Positions 36,367 through 47,949 of a DNA stretch of 64,000 bases are shown in pieces. The first letter of the stretch is position 1. The number at the start of each line of letters is the position of its first letter. A model generated the notes under the pieces. That model was given only the letters and a program-made list of their open reading frames with translations. It was not told where the DNA came from and ran no database searches. The position numbers and the translations under genes are program-made. The stretch is from Sophora flavescens (taxonomy: Eukaryota; Streptophyta; Magnoliopsida; Fabales; Fabaceae): assembly GCA_030762895.1 (NCBI GenBank), contig CM061064.1, positions 237,366,586 through 237,430,585 of the forward strand. Direction: 5' to 3'.

Positions 36367-37273
36367 TCATTGGGTGAAATATCCATTGACCTCTTCAACT
36401 GTAATAATGCACTTACTTCCTAGCGGGTCAAATGGCATTTTCACCAGGAAGTTTGACAGACCAATGGAAGGGGTTAGTTTTGCAACGTCCACACATGCAT
36501 ACAAGCCAACATATTTGTCCAATGCAGAAAATTCAGGTTGCTCATCAAGCATAGTGGAGTCCACTACCACGACGTCTTCATCTGGAACTATCTACAAAAC
36601 CAGATTTTGCTCAATTTGTGCTGCATGTGACTCTTGTTCTAATTGTTTGCAAATCTCCTCAACTTGCGTTTTGAAGTTCTGCTTCACAGCTTCGATACTG
36701 TCACAGTTGGCTCTTGCCTTGGCCTCAGGTGGATAGCTCTTGGGAATATTGTTCTAGAGCAGCTTTCAACGGTGTTTGCTCCTTCCATTCCCATTCCTCT
36801 TCTTGTTGCTCTTCTACCACCACCACTTCATATTCATTCATATCCATACTAGCCAATAGATTCTCTTCAGTTTGCATTCCATGTGGCTTTTCTGCTAGTA
36901 ATTTAAAAAATTCACTGCCTTGTTCTTCCAACTTCTGAAAGATGTCGCTTAGCGACGGCATTATATTACTACCATTTTTCCCTGCTCGCATCTCAGCCCT
37001 CTGCATCATGGAACCAATTTCCTCTAGGCTACGCTCTATGCTCAAGCTCAGAGGATAAGCATCTATATCCCAACGAATCTCTAGCAAATCCGGATCCAGC
37101 TCGAAGTGTGGTGGTGGTTGCAAGGATGACAAATAGCACTGCCATTCCTCCTTGGAGTAAATCTTTACGTGCTTAACAGTGATACCATCAAACACGATCC
37201 AGTCAAGTTGAGCTTCCCAAGTTGGATGGTAATGATAATCCATGTGTTTCCTGCTCCTTGCACAAACAAACAC
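36367..37273 (-). pseudogene. Broken gag-like ORF of the minus-strand element
   Basis: Open for 182 codons from the ATG at 37273 to 36725, then frameshifted near 36727 (bases missing in CCACCTGAGGCC) and stopped once more near 36600. Shared with the array ORF are EEWEWKEQTPLKAALEQYSQ, the helical NFKTQVEEICKQLEQES, and the C-terminal LVKMPFDPLGSKC. The first about 150 residues differ: HYHPTWEAQLDWIVFDG, SKEEWQCYLSSLQPPP, then an extra coiled-coil stretch (SLEEIGSMMQRAEMR; SDIFQKLEEQGSEFFKLL). It carries the EENL motif as MQTEENLLASMDMNEYEVV. The N-terminal half evolves fast or was exchanged between subfamilies. Confidence 0.75.
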
Positions 37274-37392
37274 TCAAAAGAAAAAAATTAAATCTGTACA
37301 AAGAAACTGTCAACTATATATACAGAAAAAATAAAAGATAAAAATGTCTAAATTAGTTGCCTCCTCTGTTACTAATGATATTGGCAAAACCA

Positions 37393-37411
37393 ATCCCCAG
37401 CAACGGCGCCA
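37393..37411 (-). promoter_or_regulatory. tRNA-Asp primer-binding site of the minus-strand element
   Basis: On the minus strand TTGGCGCCGTTGCTGGGGAT, six bases after the LTR end. One change relative to the array consensus (GCTGGGG for GCCGGGG). Confidence 0.88.
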
Positions 37412-37417
37412 AAAACT

Positions 37418-38836
37418 TGTTGACGAATCTGGGAAAGTATACCCAGTCGTGCAAGTAATACGGTGGTAAGACCGGTTATCGTATCCACGGGGATTGGATG
37501 TCAACTACCAATTCACAAGTGCAGCAACTATCTTGACTAAACTATAAATCACGAGGAATTAACACAGAAAAATAAACCAACAAAAGCAATAAAATGTTTT
37601 TGGTCTTTTTGGGGACGTTTTACAAACACTTGGAGTGCAGAAAGAATATGTTAGGACTAGACTTCACCAAACCTCTTTCTCATGCAATACCAGGACTAGA
37701 TACCTCCCATTCATGCTTCAAATATTAAAATCAATCCACTAAACTACTCAAGCCCCGATCTCTCGGATGGCAAGAGCCTAATTCCACTAATAGACCCTAA
37801 TCTCTTAGGTGACCTAGATTAATGAAATTGCATTAGGATTAGGGATTACGCGATTACTAGCAAACCAAACTCCATCTCTAGATGTAAGGGTTACTAGGTG
37901 ATTAATTTCAGTTCCGGTTCTGATACGAATGTCTCCATTACATACCAAAACACAAATCAAGTCATGGGGGTGCTAGCCACAACAAGCATTAAGCACAGAA
38001 ATTTAATCACTAATATGAAGACATGAACACAGAATAATCAGTCAAGATAAATACATAATAATAAGTTTGGTTATATCTAATCCCAACAACAGGGATTTAA
38101 CTACTCATAAAAAGAGAATACAAAAGAGAAAGAGAGAAGGGATGAAGCAAACTCCATAGAAGGATCCTCCAATCTTCTTTCAGTCCCAGAGCAAGGAAAA
38201 CATCCCCCTTCAGGGCTGGAACCCTCTTCCAGCCGCAGCCTCCAAGTGCTTCTGGCTCAAAACCTAAAAACTCTCTCACTCCCTCCATTCTGCTCTAAAA
38301 CAGCAACTTATACCAATCTGTTCTGCGCACATTCGCGAGGCGAATGTACTCTCGCGAGGCGAATATTAAACTTTTCGTCTTCAGGATTGGAACTCTCGCG
38401 AGGCGAGAGTCTGTTCGCGACGCGAGACCAAAGAAGTTGCATTTCCAATATGCCCGTGAGGAGCATCAGGGCCTGGGCGTGATGGCTTCTGGTTTCCAGA
38501 CTCGCGAGGCGAAACAAGGTTCGCGAGGCGAACCAGAAAGGCTTGCATTTTCTGCAACAGTCAGCTTTCAGGGTCGCGAGGCGAGTCCAGTCTCGCGGGG
38601 TGAATCTCCAGTATTCTGCTTGGCTCAATTTCTTCTTTTTTCAAGCTCCAAAATCATCCAAGCTTCATTATAGCCAAATATGCACAGTTTTCCTTCAATT
38701 TCTGCAAAACAACACATAGAAACCGTTTCACCCGTTCCAAGGGAAAATCTAATAAAAATCAAACTAAGAATGCCTAATCAATATGAAAAATGCATGCAAA
38801 AGTGTATAGAAAATATCATGTAAAATCACACTATCA
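37418..38836 (-). repeat. 5' LTR of the minus-strand element (1419 bp)
   Basis: TATA-like TATAAGT at 38306-38312 (minus). Upstream of it are at least seven TCGCGAGGCGA-type units (about 38332-38600), each a near-palindrome with different flanks. In the array LTRs this position holds GCGCCCAGCGCC repeats, with a single CGCCTCGCGAG remaining. Confidence 0.92.
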
Positions 38837-38841
38837 ACACG

Positions 38842-39460
38842 CAAACCAGGATACCACAAATAGAAACCAAACAGCAATAACACAAAGGTGAGATACCGAC
38901 TTATGAGTTTTATCACAGTAGCCATATACGCAACTCACAAACAATAACATATGACATAATATTTCATCACATAGCATAACTCATAGTTATAACACTCACC
39001 AAGTCTTTAAACAGGGATTCATACGCGACAACCAAATGCAGTTTTATAAAAATTTCATGTCACTTCAATATCCACTATCTATTTCGTAATCTCCGGAGAT
39101 CCTAACTTCCCTTCGTCGAGCATGATAGGCCGCAATAATCCCCATAACACAATTGTTTCACGTTGGGTCGGCCTCTCAATTTAGGTCCGATCCCCAATTG
39201 TTCTAGGGTATCACGTCTCACCTTAATAATATTGAATAGTTCCTGATTGAGTACATTATGTGCAGGGTAACCGATTTCCACGTCCCGAGGTTGCAAATGT
39301 TGAAGCCTTCCGTGGGTTTTCGAGCCCGAATTTCCCTAATAGACCCAAAGACTAAAGAATATATCTCTGGTTCGTAACTATCCAATTTGCCAGTTCACCC
39401 TTTGTGAAACTGTAGCTCGATACACAACGGCACGTCTGGCAGACTATGCATGTAAACCAG
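38842..39460. other. Unassigned DNA between two insertions
   Basis: About 620 bp to the right of the minus-strand element. The longest open frame (39296-39102, minus; includes KLRGRPNVKQLCYGDYCGLS) resembles nothing I can name. Probably decayed retroelement or intergenic sequence. Confidence 0.4.
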
Positions 39461-39608
39461 TGATTTTCTTTTTCTTATTCTTTTTCGCTTCGTTCTTTCC
39501 TCGTCGAGGCTTAAAGCTCCCGACTACTTTTATTCAGGTATTAAATAAATTTTGTTGTCAACCATGCCTGACAACAAAATGTCAACCCTATAGTCCGAGA
39601 ATAAGAAG

Positions 39609-40115
39609 TTGCATAAGAAGGTGGCCGATGACCAACACCTAATGAATGAGTTCATAAAGTTGACCCGGGAGACTGAGGAGGTAAAAAGGGAGTTGGAAAC
39701 GTCCAAGAGTAGTTTGAAGCAGTCGAGTGTTGATGTCGTCCAACTCGAGGAGTCATGCTTTACTCCGATAGCGACTAAAAACTCGCTGCAGGCATATTTG
39801 AATGCTACCAAAGCTGACTTGGAGACTGCGAATGGGAAGATCTCGGAGCTTGATGAGGTTGTGGAAAGGATGACGGGCGAGATGAGAGATTGGGAGCTAT
39901 TTTCGGCGCAACAGCATGACGAGGGGTTTCGGGCGGCTAAGGAGCAGTATGAGATGATGCACCTAGAAATTGATCATTCCATTTTCAGTGCTGCGAAGGA
40001 GGTCCGGGATGGGCAACTGGTGGCTATCCGGGAGGAAGAGGTTGCGGACAATGGGAATGGTGAAGGAGACCGGGAGAATGCTCCCGAAAACAGATGCAAT
40101 AATTATAACTTTTAA
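39609..40115 (+). CDS. Coiled-coil ORF fragment, unknown
   Basis: 168 codons, highly charged and heptad-like through most of its length (LTRETEEVKRELETSKSSLK; KADLETANGKISELDEVVER). The tail has KEVRDGQLVAIREEEVADNG. A similar arrangement, a long coiled coil ending near DGQLV, is common in plant transposon-related proteins of the gag or putative plant transposon protein type, so I infer a C-terminal fragment of one. The same frame has a stop upstream near 39594, and the ATG at 39609 is probably not an authentic start. About 200 bp of T-rich, 3'UTR-like sequence follow before the truncated LTR. Expression is doubtful. Confidence 0.4.
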   Translation: MHKKVADDQHLMNEFIKLTRETEEVKRELETSKSSLKQSSVDVVQLEESCFTPIATKNSLQAYLNATKADLETANGKISELDEVVERMTGEMRDWELFSAQQHDEGFRAAKEQYEMMHLEIDHSIFSAAKEVRDGQLVAIREEEVADNGNGEGDRENAPENRCNNYNF

Positions 40116-40324
40116 CTCTGCTGATAATTTAGGTGGCCATGTTTTTGGCCTTTATTTCTTTTTTGTTGCTACACTTCAGCCACATTTTGGGCCTTTGTTT
40201 TTTTGTACACTCAACATGGTCTTGTTTTGCATGCACTTTATTTGGCCGTGTTACATCTCTAAGCATTATGTTTCCAAACTTATCGGACTTGATCTCATTT
40301 TCCTTACTGTTCGTAGATGCTCGT

Positions 40325-42230
40325 TGGGACACCCTGTTGTGCCATTAATTATTTATTTAAACTTACTCGCGTTCTTAACTTTAAAAGTAACCCAAAAATA
40401 TGAATATATTAAAACTTAATTATAAAACTTACAACTCCTGAAAAATAATCCATCACACCATAGACATATTAAAATCTTAATATAACACATCCAACATACA
40501 CTTCTGAAACTTAATTCAAATACACAACATAAGTATATCCATCAGAGTACAAAACACTGACTAGGGTATCCTATCATTAGGATCCCTCACAGGTTCATAA
40601 TTATACAAACTGTTATAATTAGCGGAAATAAAAATGTCTCCCAAGACGCACTAGCCGTAAACTCCCTAAACTCTACCGCTTGAATCCACAGCTCGTCCTC
40701 CAGCATCCGGTTCATACGAAGTTCCTTCCAACTCCTCAACAACAGGTTCCTCCATAGAGTATTCTAATGGAATAAAATAAACCCACACAAAATACAGAAA
40801 TAGGGAGATAAGAAACAGTTCTATCATCATAAGCGGAAAAGAATCATAACATATAATATAATAACAGTCAAAGACAAGCATCACACATAACTAACAATCA
40901 CCCTCAAATATTCTACGATATCATCCTCTACCCTTAATCTCATACAACTAAACCTTTTATGCTGACGTGGCCATATCTATTCCTATCACGTTAGTCAGTA
41001 GTCCAGAACGGTGTAGTGCAAAGAACTTAGTGGCAGAAACTAAGTACACCACTATTCCCCCATTGGAAATAGCGCATTATGCCGTCGTGCCAAAATATGT
41101 ATGCAGTCATGCTAAGATACATAGTATCTCTATCTCACATAGAATACTCAGTGCAACGCGTCCAGGACTAAAGAGTATTATAGTAGTCTACCTCGGAACT
41201 CAAATCCGTAGGGCACTCACCCGCAATATCTAATATCCAAAAATAGGATATCCTAACCTCGTGTATTCCACTCAAACGACTGTGAACAACAATGCATATA
41301 TATGAATCTCACTTACTTTTACCAAATTATCACCTAGTGCCTCAACTTTTCATCACACTCTCATATCATATCTCCGCTCATATTTCATCATATGGCTCAT
41401 CAAATAACACTCATATTTTATTAGGCTAGGTACCTCTAAGTCATATATCACACTCTCACCTACATACATATCTCCCGAACAACATATATCATTGCCTAAC
41501 AACCAACTAAGCATGTTATCAAACCAGACAGATCATACACCATAAAATAATAATAATAAAATATTCAGATAACATAAAACATCACTTAAAGCAGTTTACC
41601 ACAACCAGCCGATCACAAACAATTCAATAATAATAAAATCAGACATCCTCAAGTATTTTAAAAGTATCCTAATAGCGATAAACCAATAATCCCCAAATCA
41701 TCATTGATACTACAGGGTAGTTTCCAAAGTGATTTTGGTCTTGTCGATTACTCGACCACTAGTATGGTTTAGGTCGCCCTACACCATTATTTTAAATTAT
41801 ACACTACTTATCCGTTCCGACGATAGGATATTTCTTTCGCCCTCCTTTTCAACGTGTACGCTTTCCCGTACAAGCTTCGAATACATCCATGATACTGCCA
41901 CGAACCTCGGCACGCTTTCCAACAACATCCACAATTTTGTCCCCATCCATACTTACATATCCACCCTCCCGTTTTCCGTCCCGATTATAAGTACGAGTAT
42001 CACAATTCGCCGGAAACACAAAATACCAACCGAATCAACAATAGGGTTTCAAATAAATAAATCTATTTGAATCAAGAGAAAAAATCGATGGAAAAACTTA
42101 CGAGAACAACAGCTGGACTTAGGAGAAATCTGATTCAAAAATGAGCTCAAGAATCATAGGGAAAAGCTACCAAAATAAAGCGACTGTTCGAGCTAATTTT
42201 TAAACCTTGTTTCTATATCCTATTTTAAAT
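40325..42230 (-). repeat. Truncated minus-strand LTR, same family as 27877-30608
   Basis: Begins TGGGACACCCTGTTGTGCC and is collinear with the solo LTR at 27877: shared CTAGGGTATCC, AGGATCCCT, TTAGCGGAAA, GATTTTGGTCTTGTCGAT and GGTCGCCCTACAC. It stops near 42230, beside the MITE, without the expected TGTTACA end. No matching target duplication for CTCGT (40320-40324) was found, so the right end is deleted. Confidence 0.75.
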
Positions 42231-42235
42231 TTGGG

Positions 42236-42425
42236 TTAAATATGTTTTTAGTCCCTCATTTTTTACAAAAGTTCGGTTTTAGTCCTCCGTTTTTAAAATG
42301 TGTCAGAAATGGTCCTACACCACACTTCCATTTGAAAAACGGGGGACTAAAACCAGATTTTTGTCTAAAATGAGGGACTAAAAATGTGTGGTTGTAAAAA
42401 AATGAGGGACTAAAAACATATTTAA
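42236..42425. mobile_element. MITE or foldback element, legume type (190 bp)
   Basis: Terminal inverted repeats of about 33 bp: TTAAATATGTTTTTAGTCCC on the left and GGGACTAAAAACATATTTAA on the right. The tandem GGGACTAAAA copies in the right half give a second inner inverted repeat. No coding capacity. The target duplication cannot be fixed by eye (TAA or TTAA are possible, as they overlap the ends). Repeats with these ends are widespread in legume genomes. Confidence 0.8.
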
Positions 42426-42561
42426 GATTTTGAACCCGTGCGATGCACGGGCATATTATGCGTGATTATTTTACAGTATTGTGTATTTTTAAGATTTCAA
42501 GGGATTTTAACAGTAACCAGTAACAAAGCTATAAGTGTACTGCATTCTCTCTATAATAATT
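42426..42561 (-). mobile_element. Helitron 3' end, first copy
   Basis: On the minus strand this about 135-bp segment ends with hairpin CCCGTGC-ATC-GCACGGG followed by TTCAAAATCT, next to the MITE. It is nearly identical to 43578-43716. The expected final CTRR reads CTTA here, so the end was changed by mutation or by the neighbouring MITE insertion. Confidence 0.6.
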
Positions 42562-43577
42562 GATGTATATGCTTATTTGATGCATGTCATTTAAAATAAA
42601 ATTGTTAGTATGCTTACTTGATCATTTAAAGAAAATATGTTGAAGATGCTAAATAATCCTGCCATGATTTAGTGCTTGGATACATGAATATGTATGATGT
42701 TTTGAGATTGAGTTATGAAGAGAAAATCTTCATGTTTGATGGCACTTGGTTTCGGCCAAGCATGAAAAACATGGCAAGACAACTTTGTTTCCAAAACCAT
42801 GCGATTCCATGATGGTTTATGGAATTGTAAAAAAATAATTAAACCAAGAAGAAAATAATTTCTTCCAAAACAATTTTCATGAGATTGAAAACGGTCTTTT
42901 GTGGTTTAAATGATCCCAAAAATGATTTTTATTTGAGTTAAGTATTAAGAGAACAAAAGTCGAGTTTTAACGGACTTAAAAACAGAATTTTCAAAGAACT
43001 GGAAATGTAAAATGAGCTAAGACATTAAATTCGGCCAAGACAATATTTGGATAGTTAGATACTGTTTTTCATACCTAAGTGTCCTAAGACTCCAAAATGA
43101 GTTTTGGAACATTTGGTTTAAAAATCCTTGAAAAATGACTGACGCGATTTTCAAATTTAACGACGTTCGATCAAGTTTTAGAATTTTGTACAATCGTGAA
43201 GTGAAACTCAAAATTACCACTTTAATACTTCAATACAAGTATTTGAAGTTAAGAAAGTGAAGGATTTGAGAAAAACGATTATATTTTCAAAAATATGGAA
43301 TTTAAGTTGAAATACAGTAAAAAATGATAAAACTGTATTTTAAGAGTTTTGACGTTTTTCAAGAAACTATTTTTGAGGAATTTAGTACTTACGTACTTTT
43401 GGTGAAATTTGGTTTCAAAATGATTTGACTTTAACTAAAGGCTTTGGTTTTAAGACAAAAAGGATTTTAGTACGTGTCATTATGTTTAAGGAGCTCATCC
43501 ATCTACCAATTATAATGGGTGTTATTGGTAATATAAACATATATTAAATATATTATTTGTTTCCTTTTTTTGTACAC
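42562..43577. other. Unassigned AT-rich DNA between the two Helitron ends
   Basis: About 1 kb of AT-rich sequence without a credible ORF. It may be the body of a short first Helitron copy or the host DNA the second copy entered. No terminal repeats seen. Confidence 0.5.
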
Positions 43578-43716
43578 TAGATTTTGTACCCGTGCGATGC
43601 ACGAGCATATTATGCATGATTATTTCACAGTATTGTGTATTTTTAAGATTTCAAGGGACATTAACAGTAACCAGTAACAAAGCTATAAGTGTATTGCATT
43701 CTCTTTAGAATAATTA
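43578..43716 (-). mobile_element. Helitron 3' end, second copy, with CTAG terminus
   Basis: On the minus strand the segment closes with CTCGTGC-ATC-GCACGGG, then TACAAAATCTAG, and the next flanking base is T. A hairpin about 10 bases before a terminal CTRR, with insertion between A and T, is the classic Helitron 3' end. The element therefore extends rightward on this map. Its 5' end (TC on the minus strand) was not identified. Confidence 0.7.
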
Positions 43717-43827
43717 AACTGAATCCATGAAAATCGTGGTACTACCAAAGATAGTTTTGGCACAAAAAGATAACACCAAGGCATATAGAGCTTTAATAAG
43801 AAATCTAAGGTAAATATCCTAATAACT

Positions 43828-43897
43828 CAGCTCCAGCTCATTTACCTAACAAACATAGAAGTCAGCTCCAGCTCATTTGCCTAACAAACATAGAAGT
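43828..43897. repeat. 35-bp tandem duplication
   Basis: Two adjacent copies starting CAGCTCCAGCTCATTT (43828-43862 and 43863-43897) with one base difference. Confidence 0.9.
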
Positions 43898-44361
43898 CAT
43901 TGATTTCTCTGGAGTTAATTCCTACAACATATGCACTATTCCTCCACCTGTAGTTACAAATCGATCATCACTTTATTGATGGCATAGAACAATATCTTCG
44001 AAAAAGACAATAGTCATAGCTCATATCTAAAGTTGTCTTGTAGAAAAAATCAACAAACTTTCAAATCTTAAGTTTAACTAAAATAATCATGGATGAAAAC
44101 AGCACCCATAACAAGGAGTAACAAAACATGAAATTATATCTTTTGATAAATGTATAAGATAACAATCACCACTTCAAAAATTATCATTAAAAGAGCCTCA
44201 AAAATCGAAATGTGAAAGTTGGAAAAGTGACAATAAATGGAAGACACCAATCATATAAAGAATCGGTTTAAAGTTTAGAACATACAGGAAGCAATATAAG
44301 CGCACATTAAACAATAAAAGAGAAAATGAAGAATAGCTCTGCAATGGTGGTTAAATTAATT

Positions 44362-44552
44362 TACACCAAGAAGTTAAATTGTCTCCGAGCGCAGACACAT
44401 AATGTCCATCTTTGTAATCATCTCGCCATTGGGGAGAACCTTTATCAGCCAATCATTTAATAAAATGACCAGCATGGTAAGGAGGCACCCAATGCATTCC
44501 ATAGCTTGTCACATTTGAAACCTCATTGTCGAAAATCTCCCCAAGAGATCCT
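44362..44552 (-). pseudogene. LAMMER (AFC-type) kinase exon fragment
   Basis: On the minus strand the frame reads EIFDNEVSNVTSYGMHWVPP, HAGHFIK, a TGA, then LADKGSPQWRDDYKDGHYVS and ALGDNLTSW. Plant AFC kinases have, just before the kinase domain, a segment of the form NGSPPWREDDKDGHYIFELG followed by D-L-T; the match is strong over that stretch. Those kinases phosphorylate SR splicing factors. Here only this pre-kinase exon remains, with an internal stop and no catalytic domain nearby, so it is a captured or residual fragment. Confidence 0.65.
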
Positions 44553-44951
44553 ACGCAAACCAATTATGCCAAAAATTGATGATAGGGGAGAGAATGAAAG
44601 GTTGTACCTTTGAGTGGGATTGAAGAAGATCTCTAGCCAAGTTAAGCCATCTATGTAGTGTATTCCATATCATTACCATAAGCCACGTGTAGTCCATATC
44701 ATTCCAATAGGCAACCCAAATCCAAACTCTAGTTAGGATGCCACGAGCAACTGGCTGAAAAGAGAGTTCCAATCAAGAGTTTAGCTTCCAGGAAATAAAA
44801 TTGATTAAGAAGGGAAAAAATGTTGTTCTCTCTCAATTAGCTAAAGTTTCAGTTATGTTTTATGTACCCAGGTCTCATATGAGAACTAAATCAAAATAGA
44901 ATCTTAACTTTGCTACATTTCTTATAGAATCCACCCAAACATAAAATGAAT

Positions 44952-45212
44952 TTAGAGATAAGAAAACATGCATTTAGAAAGAAAAAAATTCCAGTGCATT
45001 AGCTTAAAGTCTCCACATATCCAAGTAATGAAAACATAATTTGTCCTTTGATCAAAATAAATCACAGAAATTAAAGTATTCATATAAGGTTCATATGCAC
45101 CAAAAAGAGGTTCACCAACTTGGAGGCACATTACATTGCCCTCTGGATCTGTCACATATGCATCTTCGAAGCTAAAGTTGTGGCTCCAATTAAATTTCCT
45201 ACCAATTTTCAT
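44952..45212 (-). pseudogene. Exon-like fragment, unrecognised
   Basis: Minus-strand frame open for 86 codons; its first half looks like real protein (GRKFNWSHNFSFEDAYVTDP, EGNVMCLQVGEPLFGAYEPY), the second half like read-through into an intron. It lies about 400 bp upstream of the kinase fragment on the same strand, but I cannot assign it to that gene or to another family. Confidence 0.35.
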
Positions 45213-47126
45213 ATGATCCTTCTTAACGAAGAAAGTTCAAAACCAATGGTTAGCATTGGGATATCCTAAACATGCCATCCTAAGATGTTTGCTAACTCAA
45301 AATACTAACACAATCCCTATATCTACTCCACAAAGTGAGCCATCAAGCATAACGAAATAACGAAATTATATTACTCACAATCCTTCATTATAAGGAATTT
45401 TTTGCACTTTACAAATCCAAACCAAGCAACGAACTATGCATGGAACCAATGCTAGACATATATAGATCAACAAAGAATAAAGGACCAATAATAGTAATAT
45501 TAGCATCCAAAATAGAACATCAAGGAATAGGATCCATTGGGAGTTTTACCAACTATACTTTGCAAAGTATATTATCACATGGTTCATATGACACAGCAGA
45601 TTTATAATTAAAATGCAATGTGGAATCAAGAGAACTATTGACTAACTTCTTCACCATTCATTTAATATGAAGGGCCTGTAACTCATCATTCATTGAGCAA
45701 AGTGGCAGTTAGTTAGTCAAGCATCTCGTGTTAATCAATCTCACATATACCTTTTATCAGACAGTATGCACTCATAAGTAAAATGGTATGATGAAACTGA
45801 TACACCGAAATGGTTACTGGATGTTGAGTGTGATTCTGGCCTGTTCCTACGTTCTTGTTTTCAGTCAGGATCACTTGGTATACCATCCTCTTGACGGTTT
45901 GCCTCCTTTTCATAAAAAAATAATTGAAAGAAGAAAGATAGGAAGATACCCTTAAGTATAAACCAAACATACCCAGAGGATTTATATAACAACATATCAT
46001 CTACATAAAAAATCAAATAAACTAACATTACCCACTCACCCACAGTCTCTGAAGAAAAAAAAACACAATTATATTGTTGCTGTTTTGTATGCTTTTGGAT
46101 CTTTTAAAATGATTGAGATCAGAGACATGGAGAAAAAAGGGGATTGCTTTTCGGTGGTTTTTGTTTGCTTTCTTTGCTTTTGCTTCTTTCCCTCGTAAGC
46201 TAATTGTGGAAATCCTCCAACAAATGCATCTCCTTCACAACAAAATCACCCACACTTGCATAAAAAAAAATAAGCATACATAAAGAAAACCCAATTTATA
46301 TTCATCAAAACACAAAACCCCACAAAAAACACTCATAAATAGGGCCAAATCCAGTTTTCCCCAATTTATAAACATCATAACACAAAACCTAACATTCATA
46401 TAGGTCGAGATACACAAAAGTTGATACCCAATGATTACATTAGAAATGTTCCAAACTTTATGCAAAAATAGAGAATTCACATTGCCAACATTAATATACA
46501 AATGAAATGAAAAACACTTTGCAGACAACGAAGAAATCAATCATTAACCAAAGTAATTATGGAGATTACCTGGTAAAGGGTACCAGGATGCGAAGAGTAG
46601 AGTACCCAATATGGAACCCTAAACAAAAATAGAGTAAACATCTTATGAGACACAGGCCGAGAAAGAGTAAACCAATATGGAACCCAAACAAAAACAGAGT
46701 AGACCAAACATACCGATTACAAAATTAAAGAGGAAAGAAGTTGAGTGCCCAAGCGAAGGAGTTAAAGAGTCTAAGACAGAAGCTCCTCCATACAATACAA
46801 TGCTATTTACTCTGTTCCTGGATCTCCATCCAAAATCTCACCATTTTCCATCAATTTCTCTTTATCAGTTCCTCAACCATCCAAAAGACAAAAACAAAAA
46901 CAATAGAAAATCACAAAAATACTCCAGCCACCAAGATACCCTAGCCACCACCTACCCCTAACAAAAGTAGAAGTCAAATTCTCCTATCGCCTGCAGAAAT
47001 GTATAGTATCATCCATCAAGACAATTTGATAAACTGAACAGAAAGGATGAGAAAATATCATTACTTATTCTCCTTCAAGCCTAACAAACCTTTTTTAACA
47101 GAATGTCCTTGTTATTTATGCGCATA
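45213..47126. other. Intron-like or Helitron-body sequence without recognisable genes
   Basis: AT-rich, with several short minus-strand frames that look like chance ORFs. One about 40-bp segment is duplicated at 46600-46638 and 46665-46704 (shared CCAATATGGAACCC). It runs up to the CACTA insertion. Confidence 0.5.
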
Positions 47127-47149
47127 CACTACAAAAAAAAAAGGCTATT

Positions 47150-47575
47150 TAGCGACCGAAAATAGTGACCGAATTTGTTGGTTGCTGTTTACGAATGAAA
47201 TAGCGACTGATTGTAGGATCTAAATCAAACACTGATTACAGTTGATATTGCGACCGAAATAGCGACCGAAATAGAGCGTAGCAGAGTTATCGGTCTCTAT
47301 TTCGGTGGCCAAATAAAGGAAAGTAAAAGTCAAAAATTTATGACTTTTTAGCGATCGAAATGGTGACCGAGTTAAATGCAACGGATAAATTTCATTTATG
47401 TTGGCGACCGTTATTAAATCGGTCGCTAAATTGTGCGTAAAAGAATTAAAATGGAGCGTGTTAGCGACCGAATTTTAAATCGATCGCTAAATTTATGAAT
47501 TCAAATTTCAAATTTACCCGTGTAGCGAATGATTTAGCGACCGAATTATTCGATCGGTAAAACTGAAATCCATAA
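47150..47575. repeat. Left subterminal repeats of the CACTA element
   Basis: About ten copies of AGCGACCGAA in both orientations, several as inverted pairs (GGCGACCGTTATTAAATCGG with TCGCTAA following). The matching right array is at 53765-54070. Confidence 0.85.
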
Positions 47576-47581
47576 ATAACG

Positions 47582-47885
47582 ATGTTCCTTCCTCTCTTCC
47601 CCCATTTCTCTCTTTTCCTCTCTTCTCTCTCACATGTAGCGGTGCGGCGTGGCGCAGTAGCTCCGGCCATCATTCTCTCTTCCTCGCTAGCTCCGACCAC
47701 CAGCCTCCAGCCACCGCCGTCAGGTAAGCTCTCTCCCTCTCCCTCTCCGTTTCTCTCTCTCTCTCTCTCCATCTCTGTCTCTGTATGTCTCTCTCTCTCC
47801 GTCTCTAACCGTTTCTCTCTCTCTTAGGTCTGTCTTCCTCCGTACGTCTAGAGCAGCGCCACCACCGTCACCACCAGAGCAGCGC
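47582..47885 (+). other. Exon-intron-like leader inside the CACTA element
   Basis: A GC-rich, Ser/Pro/Ala-coding segment from the ATG at 47582 ends at a good donor (CCGTCAG followed by GTAAGC at about 47723). A CT-rich stretch (47724-47826) ends TCTCTTAG, then a second GC-rich segment (GCGCCACCACCGTCACCACC) to about 47907. This looks like a captured plant 5' exon and intron. I cannot assign a protein family; it could supply the promoter side of the B3-like gene downstream. Confidence 0.4.
47724..47830. repeat. CT-rich microsatellite
   Basis: Interrupted (CT)n and (TCTC)n runs; polypyrimidine on the plus strand, fitting the 3' part of an intron. Confidence 0.85.
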
Positions 47886-47949
47886 CACCGTTACCACCGC
47901 AGCACAGTAAGTCTTCTTCCCTTTTGCAAAATCAAGTAATGCGAGTCAC

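Larger units (their letters stand above)
33228..38836 (-). mobile_element. Complete relative of the array element, minus strand, target duplication ACACG
   Basis: 5609 bp: LTR 33228-34627, internal 34628-37417, LTR 37418-38836. Identical five-base flanks ACACG (33223-33227 and 38837-38841) show a single clean insertion. LTR ends (TGTTGACG and CTATCA on the plus strand), the tRNA-Asp primer site, the hairpin and the three AAGCTTGGGG motifs match the array family, but the U3 repeats and the first part of the ORF differ. It is therefore a sister subfamily. LTRs differ by a 19-bp deletion and roughly 15-20 substitutions by eye, so the insertion is fairly young. Confidence 0.92.

Noticed and set aside
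44551..44772. 73-codon minus-strand ORF next to the kinase fragment
   Set aside because: No homology in its composition, probably intron or flanking DNA of the captured fragment.
47461..47772. Minus-strand ORF rich in Glu and Arg over the CT-rich stretch
   Set aside because: Translation of a microsatellite, antisense to the exon-like segment.
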